This document shows, in pieces, positions 9,079 to 17,762 of a DNA stretch of 64,000 bases. Numbering within the stretch: position 1 is the stretch's first letter; each line of letters begins with the position of its first letter. The DNA is from Paenimyroides viscosum (GTDB lineage Bacteria; Bacteroidota; Bacteroidia; Flavobacteriales; Flavobacteriaceae). Both the position numbers and the translations under genes were made by a program. The DNA is taken from positions 62,001 to 126,000 of the forward strand of contig NZ_RQTJ01000002.1 in NCBI RefSeq assembly GCF_003858535.1. The letters run 5' to 3'. The notes below the pieces were generated by a model. That model saw only the letters and a list, made by a program, of their open reading frames with translations. It was not told where the DNA came from and made no database searches.

Positions 9079-9106
9079 GCAATGAAAAAATATAATACAA
9101 AATTAA

Positions 9107-11851
9107 ATGAAATTAAATTTTTTGGCAGCAGCGTTTTTATTTGGAGTGGCTACTTATGCGCAAGATACAAAAACGATTAAAGGCTACATTTACGACACCG
9201 CTAACAACAACGAACCTTTGGCTTTTGCAACCATTATGTTGCAAAATACCGATTTTGGTGCAGAAGCAGATGAAAACGGGTATTTTGAAGTGGAATGTTC
9301 TCAAGGTTCTTATGTATTAGAAGCATCGTACACCGGATACCAAACTTTTACAATGCCTTATGAAACAAGTAATACCGAAAATTTATCTATTAATATGATA
9401 CCCGATGAAGGAAATTTAGATGAATTGGTTATTACGGTTAACAACAGAAAATCATCGGAAACCGCTTTATTGAGCGAACAACGTAAATCTTTAGAAATAA
9501 AACAACAAATTGGCGCACAAGAACTTTCTCGTAAAGGTGTGGGCGATGTGGCTGCAGCTGTTGCAAAAACAGCAGGCATTTCTCAGCAAGAAGGCAGCAA
9601 CAACGTTTATGTTCGTGGTTTGGGCGATCGTTACAACTCTACAAGTTTAAATGGTTTGCCGGTTCCTTCTAACGATCCTGAAAAAAAGAACATTAATTTA
9701 GAATTATTTTCTACTGATATTGTAGAGTATATTTCGATCGATAAAACGTTTAATTCAAGAAATACAGGAGATTTTGGTGGTGGAAATGTAGATATTTCAT
9801 CAAAAGATTTTAAAGACAGCAGTTTGTTTGAAATTGAATTAGGCGGAAAAGCAAATACTAACGCTTTAAGCAAAGGCAGCGATTTTATGCTTCCACAAGG
9901 ACCTAGTAAAATGGGTTATGCATCTTACGGAAAGCCTAACAATCCTTTTAATGGTTATCACTTTCAAAATAGCTTGCAACCTAAAAGTGCAGGACCAATT
10001 GGTGGAAACTTTGGTTTAAAAGCAGGAAAATCATTCTTTATTGGCGAAACCGGAAAATTAAATTTATTTGCAACCGCAAGTTTTGATAACGGCTTTACAT
10101 ACAGGGAAGGATTAAACCAAACATTGAATGCACAAGGTGCTAAGCTAAAATCATTTCAACAAGAAAAATTCTCACATACCACTAACACAACAGGTATGTT
10201 TAATGCTAATTATCATGTAAACGACAATCACCGTTTAGCTTACAACTTTTTGTACATCAACTCATCAGATTTATCAAGAGATATTTACAATGGTAGCGAC
10301 CGTGATTTTGAAGGCGATCACGATTCACATTTAGTTCAACGTGGCACATTCACTCAAAATACTGTTTTAATCAACCAGTTGTTAGGAAATCATTCATTGA
10401 ACGAGAAGTTAGATTTTGACTGGGCACTTTCGTACAACACTATTGAAAGCGACATGCCAGACAGAACACAAAGTAAGATGTACTATTGGAATGATTACAA
10501 AGGATACACGCTGGCACAAAATACACCAACAGATAACCACCGTTATTTCCAGAACTTAACCGAAAACGAAATGGCAGCAAACCTGGCATTGAGTTACAAA
10601 TTAGGAACTGATGAAAACGGTAGTGAAAAAGGGAAAGTAACTTTTGGTTATAACGGCCGTGTAAAGAAAAGAGATTTCGAAGCAATACAATTTAATTTAG
10701 ATATTATTGGTCCTGTTAGAAACGTTGCAAACGGATACTTCTTCGATCCAAATAACTTAGACGCTTTTTTTAATCAGAAAAGCTTCGATGAAGGGTTGTT
10801 TGTTATAGAATCATTTGCGAACGATACACCACAAACTTATAACGGTGAACAAAACATACATGCTGGTTTTGCTAATTTAGAATACCGTTTAACTGATAAA
10901 TTCAGTGCAGTTGTTGGTTTACGTTACGAAAAAATTGACCAGTTGGTTAAATGGAGAACACAGTTAGATGCCGATCAAAAATCTAACGAATTTAAACGTA
11001 ACGAATTTTTACCAAACTTATCGTTAAAATACGAATTATCTAGCATACAAAATTTACGTTTAGCAGCAAGTAAAACCTACACCTTGCCTCAGTTTAAAGA
11101 ACGTGCTCGCTTTATTTACGAAGACGTAACCGAAATTAAAATTGGTAACCCGTATTTATATCCGTCGCAAAACTACAATTTAGATTTAAAATGGGAGATT
11201 TTCCCAATGAACGATGAAGTAATTTCGGTAGCTGCTTTTGGTAAATACATTCAAGATCCTATCAACGAAATCACTATGGCATCATCAACCAACGATATCA
11301 CTTGGGTTAATATAGGCGATAAAGGGTATGTGTATGGCGCAGAATTCGAAATTAAGAAAAGACTTTTTGATTTTGGCGGAACCAACACAAACAACCTTTT
11401 TGGTGGATTAAATGTATCATACATGAAAACCAATCAAGAAATTGATGCAGAAAAAATCAGACGTGAAACCAACGGAACCATTAATACCAACTTTGAAGAT
11501 ACCGAATCGTCTTTCACAGGAGCATCTGATTTGTTATTAAACGCAGATATATCGTATGTTACAGAATGGAACGAAGGCAAAGGAATGACTGCAACACTTG
11601 CCTACACACATTATTCTGATCGTTTGTACGCTTTAGGATCTCAAAAAGGTAACTTAATAGATAAAGGCATGGGAAGTTTAGATTTTATCTTAAAAACAAA
11701 AATTCATAAAAACTTTGCTCTAGATTTTGCTGCTCGTAACATTTTAAATCCAGAATTCCGCAGAATTCAAGACAACAAATCGGGTGTGGTTGATGCCGTT
11801 ACCTATAAAAGAGGAGCGTTTTTTAGTTTAGGTGCTAAATATACATTTTAA
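9107..11851 (+). CDS. TonB-dependent outer-membrane receptor with carboxypeptidase-like N-terminal domain
   Basis: A 914-aa protein: signal peptide (about 1-18, cleaved near YAQ), a CarboxypepD_reg-like beta domain (about 22-105, including GYIYDTANNNEPLAFATIML), a plug domain with VYVRGLGDRYNSTSLNGLPV near 166-185, and a 22-strand barrel ending in GAKYTF with terminal Phe. It takes up a substrate across the outer membrane using TonB energy. It is followed by a beta-helix lipoprotein and lies divergent from a PhoBR-like system, so phosphate or an organophosphate is one possible substrate; that is inference. Confidence 0.9.
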   Translation: MKLNFLAAAFLFGVATYAQDTKTIKGYIYDTANNNEPLAFATIMLQNTDFGAEADENGYFEVECSQGSYVLEASYTGYQTFTMPYETSNTENLSINMIPDEGNLDELVITVNNRKSSETALLSEQRKSLEIKQQIGAQELSRKGVGDVAAAVAKTAGISQQEGSNNVYVRGLGDRYNSTSLNGLPVPSNDPEKKNINLELFSTDIVEYISIDKTFNSRNTGDFGGGNVDISSKDFKDSSLFEIELGGKANTNALSKGSDFMLPQGPSKMGYASYGKPNNPFNGYHFQNSLQPKSAGPIGGNFGLKAGKSFFIGETGKLNLFATASFDNGFTYREGLNQTLNAQGAKLKSFQQEKFSHTTNTTGMFNANYHVNDNHRLAYNFLYINSSDLSRDIYNGSDRDFEGDHDSHLVQRGTFTQNTVLINQLLGNHSLNEKLDFDWALSYNTIESDMPDRTQSKMYYWNDYKGYTLAQNTPTDNHRYFQNLTENEMAANLALSYKLGTDENGSEKGKVTFGYNGRVKKRDFEAIQFNLDIIGPVRNVANGYFFDPNNLDAFFNQKSFDEGLFVIESFANDTPQTYNGEQNIHAGFANLEYRLTDKFSAVVGLRYEKIDQLVKWRTQLDADQKSNEFKRNEFLPNLSLKYELSSIQNLRLAASKTYTLPQFKERARFIYEDVTEIKIGNPYLYPSQNYNLDLKWEIFPMNDEVISVAAFGKYIQDPINEITMASSTNDITWVNIGDKGYVYGAEFEIKKRLFDFGGTNTNNLFGGLNVSYMKTNQEIDAEKIRRETNGTINTNFEDTESSFTGASDLLLNADISYVTEWNEGKGMTATLAYTHYSDRLYALGSQKGNLIDKGMGSLDFILKTKIHKNFALDFAARNILNPEFRRIQDNKSGVVDAVTYKRGAFFSLGAKYTF

Positions 11852-11936
11852 CAACATAATCATTACATACGCTTAACACACAATAAAGTATTAATAATCA
11901 ACTTTGTATCAAATAAATAACTAATTATTAAAGAAA

Positions 11937-13109
11937 ATGAAAAAGCCAATTTCAAAACTATTTAGCTTAACATTATTATCATTAACATTAGCAGTAACAG
12001 CAGTTTCATGTACAAGCGATGATTCAACTCCAGTTGAAGAACAACCAACTTCAGATTTTAAAGTTGATCGCAACGCATTAACAGGCGAAATTAAAAGCGG
12101 ACACGTAATTTTAACCGACGGAACTTATAAATTAACAGGAAAACTAATCGTAGGTTCTGGAGCAAAATTAACCATTAAAGCAGGTGTTAAAATTGAAGCT
12201 ACTGCCTTAGGATCAGGTCAGTTTGATGCTGCTAGATACATAGCTGTATCGCAAGGCGGGCAAATTTTTGTAGAAGGAACAGCATCTAACCCAGTAATTA
12301 TGACTGCTGAAACTCAAAAACCAGGGTCTTGGGGTGGATTGGTAATTTGTGGTAAAGCACCAATTAACAAAGGAACAACTGCAACAGCTGAGGTTTCTGA
12401 ATTAACTTATGGTGGATCTGATGCTAATGACAATTCAGGATCTATTAAATATTTAAGAGTTGAATATTCTGGATATTCTTACAATGCAGATAAAGAATTC
12501 AACGGAGTTTCTATGTTTGGTGTTGGTAAAGGAACAACTATTGATTTTGTACAGATTCATGAAGGATCAGACGACGGATTTGAGTGGTTTGGTGGTACTG
12601 TAGATGCTAAACATTTAGTTGTTACTAACTTTGCTGCAGAAGTAGGTGATGATTTATTTGACTGGACAGAAGGTTGGAACGGAACAGGTGAAAACTGGTA
12701 CGGTAAAAGAACAAACGACGGTAACCGTGGTATTGAAGCAGATAACAATTCTAACAACGAAGCAGCTACACCAATATCAAACCCAACTATTAAAAACCTT
12801 ACATTAATAGGAAATAATGCTGGTGGCGAAAACCATGGTATTAAATTAAGAGTCGGTACTAAAGGATCATTTGATAACGTAGTTTTAAGCAACTGGGGAA
12901 CAGGTTTTGATGTACAAGCAGCGCCAGATTTATCTGCCGGATATGTAATTTCTAAAGAATTAAAAGCTACCAACGTTAGGTTTGACAACGTAAAAACACA
13001 AGCTAATACAGCAGCTACAGGAATTTTTACTGAAAATGCAAATGCTACAGGTGCAGGTAACGGAACGCAAACCCCAACATGGGCAACCGGCTGGACTGTT
13101 GGTTTGTAA
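11937..13109 (+). CDS. Surface/periplasmic lipoprotein with beta-helix-like repeats
   Basis: A 390-aa protein. The lipobox TAVSC gives lipidation near C26, followed by an acidic TSDDSTP stretch that in Bacteroidota can act as a surface-export signal. The rest is rich in short G/N-turn beta units (GHVILTDGTYKL, GSGAKLTIKAGVKIEA) typical of right-handed beta-helix proteins. Related flavobacterial proteins are sometimes labelled multidrug transporters, which the sequence does not support. It lies 85 nt after the TonB receptor and is probably its partner lipoprotein. The ligand is unknown. Confidence 0.75.
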   Translation: MKKPISKLFSLTLLSLTLAVTAVSCTSDDSTPVEEQPTSDFKVDRNALTGEIKSGHVILTDGTYKLTGKLIVGSGAKLTIKAGVKIEATALGSGQFDAARYIAVSQGGQIFVEGTASNPVIMTAETQKPGSWGGLVICGKAPINKGTTATAEVSELTYGGSDANDNSGSIKYLRVEYSGYSYNADKEFNGVSMFGVGKGTTIDFVQIHEGSDDGFEWFGGTVDAKHLVVTNFAAEVGDDLFDWTEGWNGTGENWYGKRTNDGNRGIEADNNSNNEAATPISNPTIKNLTLIGNNAGGENHGIKLRVGTKGSFDNVVLSNWGTGFDVQAAPDLSAGYVISKELKATNVRFDNVKTQANTAATGIFTENANATGAGNGTQTPTWATGWTVGL

Positions 13110-13153
13110 AATATAATATATTGAAAAAAGAAAATGTAATTGTTGTAAGTAGT

Positions 13154-13182
13154 AAAACGAGAAGTGAAAATTTCTCGTTTTA
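13154..13182 (+). terminator. Terminator candidate after the lipoprotein gene
   Basis: A 10-bp AAAACGAGAA/TTCTCGTTTT stem with an 8-nt loop. The following run is only moderately T-rich. Confidence 0.55.
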
Positions 13183-13294
13183 AATTTAAAAAACTGTCAA
13201 AATGTCTTTAACTCGGTCATACCAAGCATTTATTGTATGATAAAAATCCTTTAAACAGCTAATTTAACTACAGCAAAACAGTTAAAATCTTCAT

Positions 13295-13330
13295 AAATAA
13301 CCTTAATTTTTTATTGAGGTTATTTTTTTG
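13295..13330 (+). terminator. Second terminator in the gap before the small T9SS gene
   Basis: A 13-bp stem with one G-T pair (13295-13307 with 13313-13325) followed by T7. The remaining 13,110-13,379 gap shows nothing else that I recognise. Confidence 0.7.
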
Positions 13331-13379
13331 GTATTTTATTTGATATTATTTTTATATATTTACTTAATTAAATAAAACT

Positions 13380-13730
13380 ATGAAAGAAAAATACCTATAT
13401 ATATTTTTACTGTTACTAATAACAAGCTTTTCTGTGCAAGCACAAACAGCTAAGAACAGTGGAATAGCAGAGCAAACAAAAACCGAAAATACGTTAGATA
13501 AAGTTCAGATATATCCGAACCCGGTTACTAGCGGAAAAATATACATTAACACGGAAACCAGTTCTGTTAAAACATTGGAATTGTATGACATGTTAGGTAA
13601 ACGTATTTTTATAACCGAAATGAACGGATATCAGAAAGAATTAAATGTAAATAACCTAAAAGCAGGAGTTTATATTTTAAAACTCTCTGAAAAAAATAAT
13701 AGTATTACTCGAAAAATAGTAATTAAATAA
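13380..13730 (+). CDS. Small secreted protein made of signal peptide plus T9SS type A sorting domain
   Basis: 116 aa. A Sec signal peptide (about 1-21, cleaved at VQAQ), then a short polar linker, then a complete T9SS type A C-terminal domain (VQIYPNPVTSGKIYI near 41-55, ending ITRKIVIK). There is no separate passenger domain. It is isolated by terminators from the lipoprotein upstream and the lamin-tail protein downstream. It could be a minimal surface-anchored peptide or the remainder of a larger gene. The frame is clean and an intact signal peptide argues for a real product. Confidence 0.8.
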   Translation: MKEKYLYIFLLLLITSFSVQAQTAKNSGIAEQTKTENTLDKVQIYPNPVTSGKIYINTETSSVKTLELYDMLGKRIFITEMNGYQKELNVNNLKAGVYILKLSEKNNSITRKIVIK

Positions 13731-13735
13731 CAACC

Positions 13736-13760
13736 AAGCCCGTATAATAGCGGGCTTTTT
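13736..13760 (+). terminator. Terminator of the small T9SS gene
   Basis: A 7-bp GC-rich stem AAGCCCG/CGGGCTT with an 8-nt loop and a T tract. Confidence 0.8.
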
Positions 13761-13790
13761 TAATAGAAACAATTTAGTAACATACACTTT

Positions 13791-13820
13791 TTTGCAGTTA
13801 AAAAAAATACCGTAACTTTG
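13791..13820 (+). promoter_or_regulatory. Bacteroidota promoter of the lamin-tail protein gene
   Basis: TTTG at 13791-13794 and TAACTTTG at 13813-13820, an 18-nt spacer, matching the -33/-7 consensus. The ATG follows 28 nt later. Confidence 0.65.
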
Positions 13821-13848
13821 TATAATAAAATTTAAAACAAATTTAGAT

Positions 13849-14709
13849 ATGAAAAAAATTTACACTTTAGTTACAATTTTGGCAGCTTCTTTTGCTGCGA
13901 ATGCGCAAGTAGTAATCAGCCAAGTATATGGTGGAGGCGGAAACAGTGGAGCAACCTACAAAAGCGATTTTGTTGAATTATTTAACAGGGGTAGTGTTGC
14001 TGTAGATATTACAGGATATACTTTACAATATGCTTCTGCTGCTGGAACTTTTGGAGGTACAGCTACTAATCCAAACAAAACGAACTTACCTAGTGTTACT
14101 ATTCAGCCTGGACAATATTACCTAATACAACAAGCTACTGGAACAGGAGGAACAATAGATTTAGATCCAGATTTCACACCTACTGGTACTGAACTATTAG
14201 CAATGAGTGGAACAAATCTTAAAATTGTTTTGGCATCAGACGCTATAACTGTTACTTCTGTTACTGACGCTAATGTAATTGATTTTATCGGAACAGGATC
14301 TGCAAATATGTATGAAGGAACTGCAGCTGTTCCTGTATTATCAAATACAACAGCAGCTTTTAGAAATAGTGATGGTTGTACTGACACAAATGATAACGCC
14401 GCAGATTTCACAGTAGCTGCTCCGGCTCCAAGAAACTCTCAAAGCCCGATTAACATTTGTGCTGCTTCAGTTAAAGAAAACAACATCGAAGGTTTAAACA
14501 TTTTCCCTAACCCTGCAGATGATGTTTTAAACATTACATCTAACAGTACTGCTGATAAAAACGTACAGTTATTCGATTTAACAGGTAAAAAAGTATTAGA
14601 CGTTACAACTGTATCAACAGTAAACGTTTCTTCTTTAAAAGCTGGTATCTATGTAGCAAAAATCAACGAAGCTGGAAAAACAGCTACAAGAAAAGTTATC
14701 ATTAAATAA
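13849..14709 (+). CDS. Secreted lamin-tail-domain protein with T9SS type A sorting domain
   Basis: 286 aa. A signal peptide (about 1-19, AANAQ) and a lamin-tail-type domain starting VVISQVYGGGGNSGATYKSD, with FVELFNRGSVAVDITGYTLQ near 42-61. The C-terminal sorting domain is IEGLNIFPNPADDVLNI through TRKVIIK. It should be exported by T9SS and attached to the cell surface. Lamin-tail domains in secreted bacterial proteins are often fused to nucleases or adhesins, but no catalytic domain is present here. It is a single gene with its own promoter and terminator. Confidence 0.87.
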   Translation: MKKIYTLVTILAASFAANAQVVISQVYGGGGNSGATYKSDFVELFNRGSVAVDITGYTLQYASAAGTFGGTATNPNKTNLPSVTIQPGQYYLIQQATGTGGTIDLDPDFTPTGTELLAMSGTNLKIVLASDAITVTSVTDANVIDFIGTGSANMYEGTAAVPVLSNTTAAFRNSDGCTDTNDNAADFTVAAPAPRNSQSPINICAASVKENNIEGLNIFPNPADDVLNITSNSTADKNVQLFDLTGKKVLDVTTVSTVNVSSLKAGIYVAKINEAGKTATRKVIIK

Positions 14710-14728
14710 TCTATTTAACATACAACTT

Positions 14729-14759
14729 AAAAGCATCTCCTAACCGAGATGCTTTTTTT
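14729..14759 (+). terminator. Terminator of the lamin-tail protein gene
   Basis: AAAGCATCTC/GAGATGCTTT stem, 6-nt loop, T7. A nearly identical stem terminates the RNA helicase gene at 42,871. Confidence 0.85.
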
Positions 14760-14764
14760 ATTCG

Positions 14765-14772
14765 TAATTTTG
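14765..14772 (+). promoter_or_regulatory. -7 promoter element of the LuxE-like gene
   Basis: TAATTTTG, a full TAnnTTTG match, 18 nt before GTG 14791. It rules out the in-frame ATG at 14749, which lies upstream of the expected transcript start and inside the preceding terminator. Confidence 0.6.
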
Positions 14773-14790
14773 TATTTTAAAACAATTATC

Positions 14791-15771
14791 GTGTTTACAG
14801 CAACAGACATTATTTCTATACATACTACAAAAGAATTTCATAAAACGGCTATGAAAGTTTTTCGCTTTCAGTTTGAACATAACGAAGTGTATCAAAAATA
14901 CTGTTTGCTGTTAAAGAAAAATCCATCAAACGTAAAACATCTTACCGAAATTCCTTTTTTACCGATCGAATTTTTTAAATCGAAAGATATATTAAGCTCT
15001 ATAAATGCTGTACAAACAACCTTTACAAGTAGCGGAACTACTGGAATAATTACTTCTAAACATCATGTAACCGATTTAAGTTTTTACGAAGCCAGTTTTC
15101 GCAGCGCTTTCTCTAAATTTTACGGAAACATTGAAGATTATGCCGTTTTAGCTTTGCTTCCCTCCTATCTGGAACGCCAAGGATCGTCATTAATTTATAT
15201 GGCTAAAGATTTTATCGAAGGATCAAATCATCCCGATTCTGGTTTTTATCTGCATAATTACGAAGAACTCGCAAAGAAATTAATTGAGCTAGATAACAGC
15301 GGACAGAATGTACTGTTAATTGGTGTTACTTATGCACTTTTAGATTTAATTGAACTGCAAAAGTTTAACCTTAAAAACACCATTATTATGGAAACCGGTG
15401 GTATGAAAGGCAAGCGGAAAGAACTAATTCGCGAAGAGTTGCATACTATTTTAGCCGATGGTTTTGGTGTGGAGAAAATTCATTCCGAATATGGAATGAC
15501 CGAGTTACTTTCTCAAGCATATTCGCTTGGCGATGGTATTTTTGAATGTCCGCCGTGGATGGATGTTTTAATTCGCGATACCGAAGATCCGCTAACTATT
15601 ATTGAAGACGGAAAAACCGGTGGAATAAATGTGATTGATTTGGCTAATATTAATTCGTGCGCCTTTATTGCTACACAAGATTTAGGTAAAAAACAACCTA
15701 ACTTTTCGTTTGAAGTATTGGGACGTTTTGATAATTCGGATATTCGCGGATGTAATTTAATGGTTTATTAG
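14791..15771 (+). CDS. LuxE/PaaK-family acyl-protein synthetase-like enzyme
   Basis: About 326 aa from a GTG start. The adenylation-type core TTFTSSGTTGIITSKH (near residues 74-89) resembles the phosphate-binding loop of LuxE/acyl-protein synthetases, followed by HSEYGMTELLSQAY near 230-243. Such enzymes activate an acyl chain as AMP ester and transfer it to a cysteine. The substrate here is unknown; Bacteroidota carry this gene without luciferase genes. ATG 14749 would add 14 hydrophobic residues encoded by the terminator region and is unlikely. Confidence 0.75.
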   Translation: MFTATDIISIHTTKEFHKTAMKVFRFQFEHNEVYQKYCLLLKKNPSNVKHLTEIPFLPIEFFKSKDILSSINAVQTTFTSSGTTGIITSKHHVTDLSFYEASFRSAFSKFYGNIEDYAVLALLPSYLERQGSSLIYMAKDFIEGSNHPDSGFYLHNYEELAKKLIELDNSGQNVLLIGVTYALLDLIELQKFNLKNTIIMETGGMKGKRKELIREELHTILADGFGVEKIHSEYGMTELLSQAYSLGDGIFECPPWMDVLIRDTEDPLTIIEDGKTGGINVIDLANINSCAFIATQDLGKKQPNFSFEVLGRFDNSDIRGCNLMVY

Positions 15772-15845
15772 CTTCTCGACTACGAAATCGAAGTGACAAA
15801 CTTTACCAATGCCTAACTGTCAGGTCGAGCGGAGTCGAGACCTCT
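15772..15845. repeat. Dispersed palindromic (REP-like) element
   Basis: Contains two hairpin-like arms, CTTCTCGACTACGAAATCGA near 15772 and TGTCAGGTCGAGCGGAGTCG near 15818. Related arms occur at 17,689, 43,640 and 56,193. Confidence 0.55.
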
Positions 15846-15852
15846 AAATAAA

Positions 15853-15876
15853 AAACCTCAGCTTTCACTGAGGTTT
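15853..15876. terminator. Bidirectional terminator between the LuxE-like gene and tyrS
   Basis: AAACCTCAG/CTGAGGTTT stem, 6-nt loop. T6 follows on the minus strand and TTT on the plus strand. Confidence 0.75.
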
Positions 15877-15881
15877 CATTC

Positions 15882-17177
15882 TTATTTCACATTTAAAATA
15901 AAGTAATTTTTCTTGCCTTTTTGTAGTAGCACAAACTGATTGTTGATTAAATCGTTTGTTGACAAACTAAAGCCTTCTTGAACTTTTTCACGGTTTACAG
16001 AGATCGAGTTTTCTGTCAACGCTCTTCTTGCTTCTCCGTTTGATTTCATAAAGCCCGATTTTGCGTTTAAAACCTCCACAATATCAATTCCTGCTTTTAA
16101 ATCTTCCATTACTATTTCAGCTTGCGGAACGCCGTCAAACACTTCTAAAAAGGTTTTAGCATCTAATGCTTTTAAATCATCTGCCGAAGCATTTCCGAAC
16201 AAAATTCCCGATGCTTTAACTGCGTTTTCTAATTCTTCTTGTGAATGAACAAAAACGGTTAACTGCTCTGCTAACTTACGTTGCAAAACTCTTAAATGCG
16301 GCGCTTGTTTGTGTTCTTCAATCAGAACTTCTATTTCTTCTTTCGATAAAAAAGTAAAAATCTTAATATATTTTTCGGCATCTTCATCGGTTGTATTCAA
16401 CCAAAACTGGTAGAATTTATAAACAGATGTTTTATCGGCATCTAACCAAATATTTCCACCTTCTGATTTTCCAAATTTAGAACCATCGGCTTTTGTAATT
16501 AACGGACAAGTCATGGCGTATGCTTTAGCATCTTCGCCACCCATTCGTCTTACCAATTCTGTTCCTGTGGTAATATTTCCCCATTGATCAGATCCGCCCA
16601 TTTGCACTAAACAATTATAATTTTTGTACAAATGATAAAAATCGTAACCTTGAATTAATTGGTAGGTAAACTCTGTAAAAGACATTCCGGCTCCATCTGC
16701 TGCAAAACGTTTTTTTACAGAATCTTTGGCCATCATGTAATTTACGGTAATACGTTTACCAACATCACGCGCAAAATCTATGAATGAAAATTCTTTCATC
16801 CAATCGTAATTATTTACTAAAACAGGTGTGTTTTCTGTTGTTGCATTAAAATCTAAAAAACGTGACAAAACACCTTTTATACCCGCTACATTGTGGTTTA
16901 AAATATCTTCTGTCAACAAGTTTCGCTCATCTGATTTACCAGACGGATCACCTATCATACCGGTTGCCCCACCAACAAGCGCAATTGGTTTGTGTCCAAA
17001 ATTTTTAAGATGAACCAACAAAATAATCGGAACTAAACTACCAATATGTAATGAGTCTGAAGTGGGATCAAAACCAATATAAGCGGCAGTTGGTTCTTTT
17101 AAAAACTGTTGCTCGGTTCCGTCTATAATATTGTGTACTAACCCACGCCAAGTTAGTTCTTCTATTAAATTTTTCAT
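15882..17177 (-). CDS. tyrS: Tyrosyl-tRNA synthetase
   Basis: A 431-aa class I aminoacyl-tRNA synthetase. HIGH-type motif SLHIGSLVPI near residues 42-51, the tyrosine-binding region YQLIQGYDF near 177-185, and the KMSKS-type loop SKFGKSEGG near 232-240. An S4 RNA-binding domain closes the protein (GFMKSNGEARRALTENSISV onward). All elements are intact and the length is typical of bacterial TyrRS. Confidence 0.96.
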   Translation of the reverse strand: MKNLIEELTWRGLVHNIIDGTEQQFLKEPTAAYIGFDPTSDSLHIGSLVPIILLVHLKNFGHKPIALVGGATGMIGDPSGKSDERNLLTEDILNHNVAGIKGVLSRFLDFNATTENTPVLVNNYDWMKEFSFIDFARDVGKRITVNYMMAKDSVKKRFAADGAGMSFTEFTYQLIQGYDFYHLYKNYNCLVQMGGSDQWGNITTGTELVRRMGGEDAKAYAMTCPLITKADGSKFGKSEGGNIWLDADKTSVYKFYQFWLNTTDEDAEKYIKIFTFLSKEEIEVLIEEHKQAPHLRVLQRKLAEQLTVFVHSQEELENAVKASGILFGNASADDLKALDAKTFLEVFDGVPQAEIVMEDLKAGIDIVEVLNAKSGFMKSNGEARRALTENSISVNREKVQEGFSLSTNDLINNQFVLLQKGKKNYFILNVK

Positions 17178-17193
17178 TTAAATAAGTTTTGTG

Positions 17194-17201
17194 CAAATAT
17201 A
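17194..17201 (-). promoter_or_regulatory. -7 promoter element of tyrS
   Basis: TATATTTG on the minus strand, 16 nt before the tyrS ATG, which fits a short leader. Confidence 0.55.
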
Positions 17202-17242
17202 GTGTTTTAATAAAAAAAAGAAAGCCACAAATATTGTGACTT

Positions 17243-17647
17243 TTAATTATTATTCTTTTTACGATTAAAAGGAATATCTTTCATGTTTATAACAGGACTT
17301 AGCGCTTCGTCTTCTTTATCTGGCTTTGAAGCACGTACCTCCTCTAACTTTTTTTGCAAGCGTTTTTGTACCGAATCATAGATCACTGCATACACATCGG
17401 GTTTTTTTTGATAGATTTCTTGCGCCTTTACAAATTTTAAACTGTCTATCCCATGTTTTTTCAGAATATGCTTGTAATCTACAATATATTGAATGGTATC
17501 GCGTCTGCTTGCAGTATTTCGTGCGCTTGACGACACGGTTAAATCATACAAAACATCAACCATTTTTTCTTGCGAAATTTCGGCTTTTTCTTCAATTGTA
17601 CAACTAACCAGAAAAATTAAAATAAATACAGAAACTAATTTTTTCAT
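17243..17647 (-). CDS. DUF4296 lipoprotein
   Basis: 134 aa. A lipobox LVSC gives lipidation at about C16. The DUF4296 domain covers about 20-105 (ISQEKMVDVLYDLTVSSSAR, then helical KHILKKHGIDSLKF). A charged C-terminal tail ends in RKKNNN. Function is unknown. In Flavobacteriia this gene tends to follow dihydroorotase, as here, but a 115-nt gap with a repeat separates them. Probably helical and on the periplasmic face. Confidence 0.8.
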   Translation of the reverse strand: MKKLVSVFILIFLVSCTIEEKAEISQEKMVDVLYDLTVSSSARNTASRRDTIQYIVDYKHILKKHGIDSLKFVKAQEIYQKKPDVYAVIYDSVQKRLQKKLEEVRASKPDKEDEALSPVINMKDIPFNRKKNNN

Positions 17648-17688
17648 ACTTTTATATATGTGTATTTAAACTTCTTTTACGCGTTTTC

Positions 17689-17760
17689 GTCAGTTCCAGC
17701 TTGTCGAGAACTTTACTTCTCGACACACTCCACTTTATTGCGCTACTTGAAGTGACGAAT
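17689..17760. repeat. Dispersed palindromic (REP-like) element
   Basis: Arms GTCAGTTCCAGCTTGTCGAG (near 17689) and a second arm ending TTGAAGTGACGAATT. Related to the elements at 15,772 and 56,193. It lies between dihydroorotase and the DUF4296 gene. Confidence 0.55.
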
Positions 17761-17762
17761 TA

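Noticed and set aside
12557-12988. 143-codon minus-strand frame opposite the beta-helix lipoprotein gene
   Set aside because: The plus-strand gene has a clear lipobox and repeat structure; the antisense frame has no domain, start signal or plausible composition.
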